Source: Serinus canaria
Lineage: Eukaryota; Chordata; Aves; Passeriformes; Fringillidae
Assembly (NCBI RefSeq): GCF_022539315.1
Contig: NC_066316.1
Location: 29,327,245-29,391,244, forward strand
Reading direction: 5' to 3'
Length of the DNA stretch: 64,000 bases
Made by a program: the position numbers and the translations under genes. This document shows positions 26,101-38,400 of the stretch, one piece after another. The stretch's first letter is position 1. Each line of letters starts with the position of its first letter. Below the pieces are notes generated by a model, which ran no database searches, was not told the DNA's origin, and saw only the letters and a list, made by a program, of their open reading frames with translations.

Positions 26101-29100
26101 TTTAGGCTGCAGAATGACATTAGTTTTATTCAATACCTTTATGCATTTTACAATTCTAGCAATGAAACCTCTATGGCACCTAGACTTTTTTCCCCAGTCA
26201 TTCTGAGGTTGAGTATTTTGTGTGTTCTGAGTCTATAAATAATAGTGATGTTTCTAAACTATTCTCTGGCTGTAGCATGTATCCTATACTTTCACAAAGA
26301 TTAGGCTGCTAGTGATAGCTAATGTTAAATAATCTTTGGCAAAATTGAGCCGCTAGCACTTACCCTCTAGGAAGAGGTTATTCTTGGTCGTTTGGGGGGA
26401 CTTTGAGAGCTGAAGGCCAGGAAAAAAATCTCTCTTAGTAAAGATTGCTCTTTCCCTACAACCTCATGTCTTTATGGAGCTCCTAATCATGTTCCAAAAT
26501 GCTGCTGCTGTAAACTTCAGCATCTTTGCTGTGACCTAGCTTGACCCATTCCAGTGTTCTGGACTTGGCTTAGAGTGAATATTTTGAAAAGAGCTGAACA
26601 TTGAGAAAAAGCAGAAATAAAGCTCTTATCAACTTGAATAAATAGAAGTAAAATAGAGAGGGACGAAGGGACTCTGAAATATTTGTGCTGTAATTACAGC
26701 TGCCTCAAGAGTAAGGGTTCTTCAAATATTTCTTAAATAATTAGGGTGGAGGCTATGAGGGAGGGAGGGAGGAAAAACCAAAGTAAATTATTTTGCTGTG
26801 GCTCTGCTTCTGCGAGTTGTTTATGAGGGGTTTTTCCTTGTTTGTTATTGTACTGATAACTGGAGGTTTGAAAGCTTGATCTCTGGAGATCTGGTATGCT
26901 GAGGATTTCTGCATTTGGCTTATGAGGAGGCATCTCTTTTCTTAATCTTAATCTCATTATATTAGCTGTTTCTTATGCTGTTTTCTTTTGTTAGCCATTT
27001 TTTAGTGTCTTGCGTAAGTACTCTCCAGTTGGCCAGGCTACCACTGGTAATGGAAATATTTCAGTTGTCAAGTGCAAATGTTTTGTCCCTTTGGATGTTG
27101 TTGCCTTGGATTCTCTGAAATAGTCTAGTATGTTGACCTTTTCCTGTTTAGTTAGGACTGCATGTGGTAGAAGTTTAAACTTCTATTGCTGGCAGCTACC
27201 TCTGGGTTAGAGCTGGTTTTTGGTAAAGCATTGTAGGATAGAAGTTGCTAAATAAACAGGTCAGGTGTCAGTTGTGAAAGGGATGGCTTCCTGCTTATTA
27301 TTATTTCAGAACATAAAATTCAGTTTGCAAAAGTGGATGGCAAAAAGAAAGTACACAAAATCAGGGGCTGCCTTTCAACAACAAAGCAGGTATTTAAAAA
27401 TTAGGAACAAAACTAGTGTGTATTTTAATACAACAAAACTTTACCACCAGTTTCGCTTGCAATAAACTGTTCTCTATCTTTTGAAATGGATTTGTGCTAA
27501 AATTGGTCTCTTAAACCAATGCAACTGGAAGAAGGCTGAAGTACTGAACTATCCACATTTTCTTCACACATTCAATGATACGTTTTTCTTCATTTCACAA
27601 ATCTTTTGGGTTTTTTGTATAACCTTTAAACCTTTTAGTTTAGCTACTTTTTTAAAGTGTTCTTTTTACTTTTCTTTCCTAGGTGAACTGCACAAGCTAG
27701 AAGGGCTGAAAACCATTGCTGTCACAACCAATGGGATCAACTTAACCAGACTGCTGCCCCGGCTGAAGGAAGCAGGACTGAATGCCATTAACATTAGCCT
27801 GGATACTTTGGTGCCAGCTAAATTTGAGTTCATTGTCCGAAGGAAAGGTACAAACTTGTCTTCTAAGGCAACTGTGTTAATACTTGCAGGAATGTCCTGA
27901 ATTGCTTACTGTATCTTTCACAGTCAGTTACTTTGAGGGAGGAAGTGAATTGTTATCCTTCTGAGGGTTGGAAAAGTAGTCTATACTAGATTATTCAATA
28001 GTGACCGTTTTTCCTCCTTCCTGTAATGCTTAGCAGGTAGAGCCCTTTTTGTTGGAGCTGGTGAAGTGGGAGATGCTCAACTTAACACAGTTAGTCATGT
28101 GGTTAGTCATATAATCTATAATTGGTTAGTCATAACTCTCAAGAGGACTCTCCAAATCTTGTGTTGGTCTTGTGTGCTGCTCTTCTTTAATACTGTTAAA
28201 AAAACAATATGTTTCTGCTGTTCCACCTGGGAACAAAGATGCCACAAGAACTGAACTTGTCATGAATAGTGGCAGTTTCTGGAAGCTATATTTGGGGTGT
28301 GCTAGCAGTGGTCTCACTTGCGGTTAGTGATGTTCCGTATCCACTGCTTTTTAATAGGAATAAACATAAACCATGCCTGAGGTAATTTGAGGAGGGCTGT
28401 TGGCTTTGTAACTTCTCTCCTACTGAGTAAGTAATTGCAAGTAAAATTTAAGAAAGGCTTGGATATGTCCAGTCTTACAGATTCTGGTTTAAATGAATCC
28501 TAAAGCTGATGAAGCTCAGCTTCATGGCTTGGCTTCCTTCCAAACTAAAACTGATTTGATGTTGTATCATTCTCTTCCTGTAACTTCAGCAGTAACTTCT
28601 AATTCTGACAAAACCTCTAAGTAGCCACCAGATGGTGCAACAGCCTCAGGTACATGTAGGGAAAGGATTGTAATAATCTGAAATGCTGTGAGAAGTAATG
28701 TCAGCATTTGAATCACTGCTAGCAAACCGAAGTTCTGCTGGCAGGTGCAGAAAGGTGTCCTTATCAACAGTCTCCATGGGAGCACTACTTCAGGTTTCTG
28801 TGTCATGCTGCAGAAATCAGTTCCTGTCATAAAGCTGGCTGGAGCATTATCCTTCCAGTGCAGGCTATTGCATTGATCTGTTTGTGTCGTGGCATAGTTG
28901 GCTTCCAGAGTGGTATCTGGGAGTAACTAATCACAAACAGGTGTTTGTGATTAGTTACTCCCAGATACCACTCTTTCCTTCTGCCCTCTGTGTTTGAGTA
29001 TTACCTGGTTTGTGACATTCATTAGGAACAAGCCCTTCTTTTGCCACTGAAGCGGCAAACCTGAGCCTCCAGCTTCCTGAATTATAAGGCCAGAGATCTT

Positions 29101-29440
29101 CATATCTGATTAGAAGCTGTTAGGAATGTGCTGCCTATAAAGTAAACTAAAAGTTATTAGGGGATGAAGGTAATTTTTATTTATATAAATGTTCTCTTCC
29201 GCCTTTAAAGAAAAAAGGATCTTTTGCCAACAAAAAGAGAAATTGCTCAACTGAACAGCACAGGCAATGAACAGGGAAATTTCTATTACTGAATATTTTT
29301 TAAGAGGAGAAAAAGTCTCCAAATCATAGATATTTTTTCTAAGCAGAGTTCAGGTAAAAATGGTAACATTGAGTTCTATCACTTTGGGTTTTCCCCCTTT
29401 TTTTTTCTTTTCTTAAGGTTAAAGGCTGAAATTATGTTAA

Positions 29441-29485
<45 letters not shown>

Positions 29486-32400
29486 TTTGAGGGTTTTTAT
29501 TTAATAGGAGATTTCCAAGTATGGAGTGAGCAGAGAATAGAGTGCCTGCCCTACTGAGCTACCCTGTCTCCTATGGCAGTTCCAGAGGCAACAAGATTTA
29601 GCTCTGTTAAGGTGAGAGGGATCCCTGGTCTTAGCTGTTAACTTCTCTGGAAAGTAAAGGTGGCATCTGATTATAGAGCTTACCAGGAACTTGAGAAACT
29701 TGGAATAACTTCTCTCTTTTGCCAGAAAGTTAATGTAGGGTTTTAAGAAGATGCAGAAAATGTGTATCTTTGTTGCAGGTACCCTGCATCACATCTGCTC
29801 CTACTTGCAGATGGTTGGGATAGACAAAATGTGAGATCATCAGAGATTTCACTGACGTGTGAAAGTATTTTAGAGTACCATAATATTTAGACTTTTTCCA
29901 ATCTACCACATTCTAAGGGATGAACAAATGAAAAATGCTTTCATGCAGGTAGCCAGTCTAACCCTTTTTTTATGGCCTGTCCTTTTTTTTTTTAATGTGT
30001 TTTTCATACGAGGAAATAATGTATTGTATCGTTAAATGTAGGCCTGAAGCCTTTTTTCCTGTAAGGATTAACTGATGGGAGGTTTTGCTCCATATAGGGT
30101 TTTTCTGGGTGGCTCCAAGTTTCTCTGTACTATAAAGCTGGCTAAATTCCTGACTTCAGAAGAAATCAGATATGATGAAAGTATTGAAGATTTTCATTGG
30201 GTAAAAGAGGAGAAGTGGTTGCTTCCTGGCCTTTTTTATTACGTTGAGTTTCTCCTTTCTATAATCCTGTGGTCACAGATTAGATTTTCTGAGCAGTAGC
30301 AGAGATTTTTGATGCCATTTATGGCTCTGGGTTGTGCTTACGGCAGTGTATCATTATCTCTGTTGCCATAATCTGCCTGCAATCTTGCTTAATTGGAATG
30401 AGATCTACCACAGGTGTTGGAAACTCCTGGGCACATGTACAAGTAGGTGGTGATTGAGAAGCATGACAGGCCATAACTGTGAACAGTTGTTTGCAGGAGT
30501 TATTTCACTGTGTGAAATAACTTTGCTCTTCACCACTTTTTGCAGCCAGGATTAGTGTTAGAGCTGGCTTATTAAATAATTGTATCTTCTGCTTTCCTAT
30601 GTCTATGCTTTATGATGCCTTTACTAGCCAGAGAGCAGTGAAGTGAATTTTTTGTCTCTTTAGTTTTCCTTTTATTCTGATGCATCCCATATTAAATATA
30701 CACAGAATACTACTGAGTTACTGCTTTTTTCTGCTAAAGCACCTACAGAGTAATGACGGTATGACCTGTTCACTAGAGAATCTGAGTTTCCAGTAGATCA
30801 TAGATAAGGAAAGGAGGGTGATGGACCTGTGCAGAAAAACATAGGACTAGGAGCAGCATGGGGATTGTCATCAAAACTTCTGAGACATACTGCCCTTTTA
30901 TTAGCACGTATAAAGTATTTGCTGTTGAAGATTACAGCTTTGGAAGGAGCTTAGTCTCATATACTGTTTGGTCTCTCATACCCGAGTTTCATGTACAGAA
31001 CAGGAATGGAACTTAGTCTAGAACCTGCCAGGGTAGAAGAGGCATTCACAAACATGGAGTGAGCAGCTGAGCACCCCTGTCCACCAGAAATGTGTGCCCA
31101 GAGCTCGGGAGTTTGCTGTCTCATTCTTCTCACCTCTGTTCTCCGCCAGCTGCTGAGCGTGGCAGGGAGGGAATAATACGCAAAATATGGAATGGATGAG
31201 AGGTCTTAACTTTAAAGAAAGTAGACAGAAGAAGGGGTTTGAATGAGATCATTAAGAGGCATTCCTAGGTGACCTTGGAATTCTAAAACTGTGTTGTTAC
31301 TTTTCTTCCAGCTTGAAGAGGTACATGTAGGGGCAAAGACACTTGCCCTAAATTAACTATATATTTCTGTTTGAGAGCAGCTGGCAGGTGTAGGCCATGC
31401 TAAATGGTAGGATGAAACTGGGCACTTCATTCCTTGAAGTTACTGTAGTTTTTCACATCTTTGTTTTCAAGGGTCAAAGGCCAACCTAATTGCTTTCCTA
31501 AATGCTCTAATCCCTGCCACATTTTGTTCACTAATTTCCTGTGTGTAGTCATAAAAATGATGATCCTGAAAAATGCTGCCTCTGATCTTCTGACTAATGG
31601 ATAGTCAGTAGCTTCGGGAAGCCAATTACATCTGTAGCCAGGGTTGAACAGAGAATCAAGGGGCTTTTTGTTGTTCCTAAACCCATTCCACCCCAAGTGT
31701 ACTTTAGAAAAATCCTTTTAAAATTCACTTAGCAACATTGCTGCCTGATTCAGAACAGAGAAATTCTGTCATTGTAGAAAAGACATAAGCCATTACTATT
31801 AAATAAACATTAATTTATTATTCCTTCTTCAGTGCATCTGGAGGCAGTTCATAAATTCTTTCCACTCCCTTTAAGAAAAATGTAACACAAGGAAAACTCT
31901 CTTACAGGGAAGTGCAGAATCTTATGCTAATATTATGTGGATATCCAAAGATATAAAAAAATCATACCAGTATTGTTGATTATGCAAATATCAGTTAAAT
32001 ATTGATCTCAATGATTTGAGCACAGTAACTTGGTAGTCTTGGGGGTTGTGAGGGGGCGTATAATTAAAGTCTTTTTATTTGCAGCTGTTCTTACTTGCAG
32101 CCCTGTCTACTGAATCAGATTGGTTTTTATTTGTCATCTCTTAGTGTTGTACTAAATAACCACCTTTTGCAGTCTGCTTTGAAACAATAAAAATTACTTT
32201 TCACTCTTTTTGTCTCGTAGGCTTTCACAAGGTAATGGAAGGAATCCACAAAGCCACTGAACTTGGCTACCACCCTGTTAAGGTAAAGCCAGTGTTTATT
32301 TACTCTGAAACTGTTTTGTTTTACCATACATACAGATCACCCGATGAGAAAATTTTTATGTTCCATCTCACCTCCCACCCTACCCCGTGAATAATTTTTA

Positions 32401-35400
32401 GTAAAACTGGAGAAAAACTTGAAGATCTCATCAAGAAGTAACGAGGAGAATTCATATCATCTCCTTGTGCAGCTGGGGGTGCAGGTCACACTCTGCTCAC
32501 CAATTTCAGGTGTCTGCTTTACCTGCAGGTAAACTGTGTGGTGATGCGAGGCTTCAATGAGGATGAAGTGCTGGACTTCGTGGATTTCACAAAGGATCTG
32601 CCCCTTGACGTGCGGTTCATAGAATACATGCCCTTTGATGGTAAGTACTGCTGCTTTGAGATTCTTCTTGGACAGAAGTGAGCTGGCTGGTGGATGTTCA
32701 CACCATGGACTTATCTCTGGAAGTATTGGTAAGCTCTTTAAGGGAATTAGGAATTGCCTGAAGTTTTTTGCACGTTATCTTCTTCCCTCCATAAGGTGTA
32801 GAAAGACTCGTTGGGGCTGGGACGCCTCAGTGTCACCGTAAGTGACACTTACAGAGAATGTGAAGGTGGTTCTCTGCTAATTAAGAAAATAAAATTCACA
32901 GTCTAAGGTTAGGCTGGTTTTGTTAATTCTAGGCAATAAATGGAACTTCAAGAAGATGGTGAGCTACAAAGAAATGCTCGATACAATTAAACAGCGATGG
33001 CCTGAATTGGAGAAATTACCCTGTGAGACTTCCAGCACAGCCAAGGTGGGGTTAGACAGAGAACATGTGAAACATGCCCCCCTTTCCTTCCCTGCCCCAA
33101 ATCCCCAGATTCTCCCCAAGTTCAGCTTTGATATTTGACAACCAAAGTAATAAATACTCAGTGTGGTAACTCTTGGGTTTTGTTCAAGCTGCCTGCAGGA
33201 GACTTGATGCTTCTGAAGTCCTAGTCATAGTCTGTAGCTTTACAAATACAGTGTGTTTTCTAGATGTGTTTTCAGTCAGATATAAAGAATGCCAGGCCTG
33301 TATCCTGTATTTGCAGTTTTGAAACTTTTGTCAGTCTATGTCTGCACTTTAACAATCCCCATGAAAGAGTTGTTCAGTGAAAAAAGAGCTGTACAGTGCC
33401 AAATGGGGAATTTCTAACTCATGCTCCCACAGGCATCACCTGTTAGTTGATAACTACAAAAGCAAGCATTTAAGAAGTTTGAGATTTCTAGGAACGGGGC
33501 ACAATAGACTGGGACACCTGAAAAAAATGGACTTTACTTTTATTTTTTATTTGATATGATCTTAAGCCTGAAAAAAATCTATGTTAAAAAAGATCTTCTG
33601 GTCTTTAGGCAACTGGAGCTATAAAAGCTAGGAGTCTGTATTTGACTCTTTTTTTTTTCTCCTCTGCATTTCTTTAGAGTTACAAGGTGCCACATTTCCA
33701 GGGACAAATCAGCTTTATCACCTCCATGTCAGAGCACTTCTGTGGATCCTGCAATCGGCTGAGGATAACAGCAGATGGAAACCTAAAGGTTGGTAGTGAA
33801 GCAGGATTCTTTTAGATTTCATGCAGTGAAAATAGTGTTGAAATTCGTGCCCTAAAAGTAGCTGGGATGTAAAGATGCGTAATTATTAGCAGCTAGCTCC
33901 TGTTTATTTATTCTGTATGAATTCTTGTTCCATCTTGTCAGGCTGTTAGGGAGATGTTACATCACCTTTTTTTGTTTTCTCTGTTTTGCTAACATAAACT
34001 TCAGTTGTAAAACATGGTTGCAAGGCCAGTAAATATAAACATTTATTGCAATCTTTGATTCAAAATCGTCTTAACATGTGACAAGCAGATGATTTCTCAT
34101 TAAAAAAGGGTCCAAGCAGCTGTGAGGGCTTGGCTTTTGCATTCCACAAGGTTCCTGTCTTGTTTCCCAAACAACTTGTAGCTAGCTCTTCTCCTTCAAG
34201 AGCAGCCTGTACATTTGCTCAATGACTGTAGAACAAGGAGGGATAACCATTTCCTGCCACGTTGAAACTGGCAGTTTCTGGAGGAAAATTAAAGTTTTCA
34301 ATTAAAAATTGGCACTTATGCATTGTCACCTGATATTGACAACAGCTGTGCTGCTGCCTAACATTAGATGACCGAGGCAGCCTGAAGGTCCAATGAGCTT
34401 AGGCTGCATAAACATCCCAGGCTGTCCGTGTGTACATGAGGAGAGATAAAGAAAACAATCTCCATAAATGTTGCCTTCAATAGGGTAGGCCTCTTCAAAG
34501 CTCTTCACTCTGGGTTTAGTACAAAATACTTGTAAAAGCAATTTATTTTATTCTTTCTCATTTCTCCTCCTCTGCTTCCCTGGGTTGGCTGCAGGTGTGC
34601 CTTTTTGGGAATTCAGAAGTGTCCTTGAGGGATCACCTACGGTCAGGTGCTTCAGAGGAGGAGTTGATTCAAATTATTGGAGCAGCAGTGGGCAGAAAAA
34701 AGAAACAGCATGCTGGTATGTTTGTTGTACTTTGTTGAGAAATAACAGCAGTGATAGGGAAAACAATGTCCTGGTACTTGTAGCCTTCCATGAAAGTTAG
34801 AATCCAAACTGTTTGAAAGACTTTTGGACTGACTTCTGCTCTCAAATAGATGTGAATACCACTGCTCATGACAGCAACAGCAAAATGTAAAGCTAAGTAG
34901 TTGTACTGGATCCCTTTTTTTTTCAAAATTAGTTTACTGTAAAAGAAGGACTAAATGGAGCTGTTGATCCAAGTACTGCATTGACGTGTTTCTAGAAGTG
35001 ACAAATTTCTTTGTTGCTATTCAGGACTTTTTGGGTACTCATCTAGTGCTCTGCATAAGGTTGTGACACAAGGTCCATGATGATGCAGTCACTCTCAGGC
35101 TGCATTTGTCTTTTCTGAATTTATATTGATATAAACATTAACATCTGAATCTGAATTTTTGTAATCTGGCTCCAGCTGGGAATGCTGACCTCTTGTACAT
35201 GAACTGGTTTTATAATCATGGATTAGTCCCCTGTACACTAAAAATACGTTTTGGCCCTTTTGTTTTCTTGCCGATCCTGACAGATTAATTAACAGTAGTT
35301 TTTTCCCTTTTCTCCTAATGTGTGAAACAAATTTAAAGGTAGCTTTTAAATCTAAGGGTAGACTAACTTGCAAAGGACATTGGTCTGACCCAGATAAAAT

Positions 35401-38400
35401 AGTGCCTTATAAACCTAAGGGAAGGTGGGGAGGGATTAGTTCCTTTGTTTGTAGATCTTGTATTTATGAAATCTGATTTGGGAAAGGAGGGAGTGGAGGG
35501 GGAAGAGTCTATTAAAAGTCATTTTGCCATCATCAGCATTTACCTGACATTATCTTCTCTCAGTTTGTGTTAATCTCATTATTGTCCCTGGGGCTTTCTG
35601 TGATTGAACTGGAACACGTATTAACAGCTTATCTATAGAACTAGAACAGTCAAATGCCATTGTTAGAGACAAGATAGTCTCAAATAGATTAAATTCTGTA
35701 GTAGGTAGGCTGTTATTCATATTATGGCAAGCTTTCTTGGAAAGGGTTCTGCAGTGTGTTAGACCCACAGCAGCTGGATGCCTGGAGACTCAGGCAGCTA
35801 ATCGTTTAAATTATACCATGCTGGATTCTCCCTCCTCCAGTTCCCTTGATCTTTACTGAGCTTTGTTTTTCCTAGTATGCCGGTTGCACTCTGAAGAGCA
35901 GAAAGCTAAACATGTAAACCAGATGCATGACTTAAAACCTAAGAAGCTGAGATTTTTATGTGTTCCTTATTTTTTTTCTAGGCATGTTTAACATTTCCCG
36001 GATGAAAAACCGGCCAATGGTCCTGATTGGTGGGTGACAAATCAGTACGTAAAAAACATACAGTGATTTTGTTCAGTTTCTGTCTTTGGGGGAACAGAGT
36101 AAATTTGGCTTTTAAGTCTTTTGTGGTTCTGCCTTAGGTTTAGGCAAAGAAATGGGCTTCTTAATTACACAGTTATAGTTAATATGGTGAAGTGGATGAG
36201 GAGGAAAGGTTTAGTGTCCCTAGCGAGCCTTACCAATTGACAGCCCTGGTTTTGTCTGCTCTAATTAAGACACTTCATTGCATTCTCCAAAGGGGTAATC
36301 AACCTTCCTGCCATCTTCCTTTGTACTTAAGTAAAACAGTATAGTTACTTCTAAGACAGTTTGAGGTGAGTATTGCCATATAAATATGAAGAATGCAGAA
36401 TGAAGTTAATCCATGGATTAAGAAATTCAGCTTTGCTTATAATATACATAAAGCCATCAAGCTGACAGAAATGCAATTGTTCCTACCTCACTGCTACTTC
36501 AGAATCTGACATGTGGGGCTTCATTCTTTTAAATTTGCCTCTTATTGCTGCAAAGTCTCAGAACATAGTCATCAAAGACCTGTGAACCATGAGCCTTTCC
36601 TTTCCTTCTAGTGTCTGTTGAAGCTGTTTGCTAACTCTCCCTTCTGCCTGAAGCTCTGTTCATGAGTGATGTAGCACTGCTGAGGTTCTCTTACTGATTT
36701 TTAATATCTTCTTCAGTGTGATTTTACCTCGTCCATGCCTATATTTATCTATTCTGTAAGATAGCTGTCTTTCAAAAAACCTTAAGAAATGGTTACAAGA
36801 GTTGGCTTTGTGAGGTTAATATTGCAAGATATTTCATTGTTCCTTATCAACAAGGTCTGGGAAAAAAAACCAAACAAGGGTGAAAGACATGAACATTATG
36901 CTTTAAATCCAAACTCTCATCCTCCTATTAACGTTTTGGAGCAGGTTAACTGCTGGGCAGCTTAAAACACAGGTTTTAAAACAGGTACTCTGGTGGAGGG
37001 CAACATGCATTAATTTGCAGGTCTTTACAACAGGTGATAGTATAATAACAACTACTCTATTTTTAAAGCAAGCCCCCAAGGTTTGTACTTATGTTGCCAT
37101 TATTAGGAAATAGGATCCACAGAGGTCTTTAACATAGGTCTTAACTGGGAATGTTTTTCACTTGGTGACTCACTTTAAAGAGCCATAATTTTCCATGCTG
37201 GCTGGTGCAAGATTGTGCCTTTACTTGCTTGTATTTGAGCACTGCTGCATTGTGTTCCAGAAAAAGGGCAAGGAGGACCCTTTAAAGTGCATATTGACTT
37301 TCTGCATGAGGAAAAATTTTGTTGTTTTTTTTTTTTAAGATGAAAAATACTATATTAAACTCTTGAAGTCTCACTGGGATCTACATAATTTTTCAAGTTC
37401 TCTTTGAAAGAATTCCCACACTCCAAAGTTAGCATTCATAGCAATGTTTGGATGTCTACGGAACAATCCAACTTCTTTTTGAAAAGTGCTTTAACAATGT
37501 CTTACATGCAGTGAAAGAGGCAGCCTGTCCAGGTCCTCCTCCTTCAGCTGTTCCATCTCCCTTTGAGACTGACTGCTGGCAGTCACTGCATCAGTGGAGA
37601 GACTGGAGATGAGTGGAGAGTATCCCACTGTGTCACATGGAGAATCATTAGGAGATTTCCTAATTGTGTTTTGAATTAGTTACAAACTTCAAATAATGCT
37701 GGCGTGCAAGCAGTCGGTGGGGGAGTGTGTGTATGGAATTAATTTAATGAAATTTAATGAATGCTGTGGAAATCACTAATTGGTTTTGCTAGGCGCAGTA
37801 AGCCAAACCTGGCGTCTTCTCTGCACTGCTGTCTAATCCTTTGCTATATGGTTTGTATCTTATTTCCCTTAATCAAAATATTCCTTTCAGCAGGTTCTTT
37901 TTCTCCTGGGTTCACTTCAATTATGGGAATTTCCTCATTAAGTATCTCCTGCCTTCTTTTCTCCCCCTGAGATCGTGCTAGTTGGAAGCTGACACAATTA
38001 AACTTGAGAAACAGTAATAGGATATAAGGAGATGGAATTTATCAGTTTCAGTATATGGTGCAGTAGAAAACCCATTACCCTTTTTTTTTCTTTTTGGTAG
38101 GTATATGAGCACTTTGGTTGCAAATAGAGATGACTAGAAATAGAACTTCAAGAAGTGTAGGTTGCTCAGAAAAGCAAAGATGCTTTGCACTCATTACTGT
38201 TTACTTCCCACTTTACTTAAGCAAACTTTTCTCCCTGCTCCCACCCATGTGTGTTTACCCTGTGGAAGGAAGTACTTGTCTGCCTTTGCAGTCTGGCTTC
38301 TCCTGAATACAAGACACTTTCACAGAGGTTTAGTGTCTGCTTTAAAGCTTATCAAGGAATCCAGAAGAACAGAGTGCTTTGAGTTCCTGGATTTTAAAAG

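Larger units (their letters stand above)
27848..32220 (+). other. MOCS1: MOCS1 intron 4
   Basis: 4373-nt intron. It contains a 68-bp palindrome (28907-28974), a 39-T run with an adjacent minus-strand tRNA-like segment (29446-29570) and a small hairpin with 11-bp arms (30498-30522). Three GTTAGTCAT copies occur in about 45 bp near 28090-28130. I see no coding exon. Confidence 0.85.
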
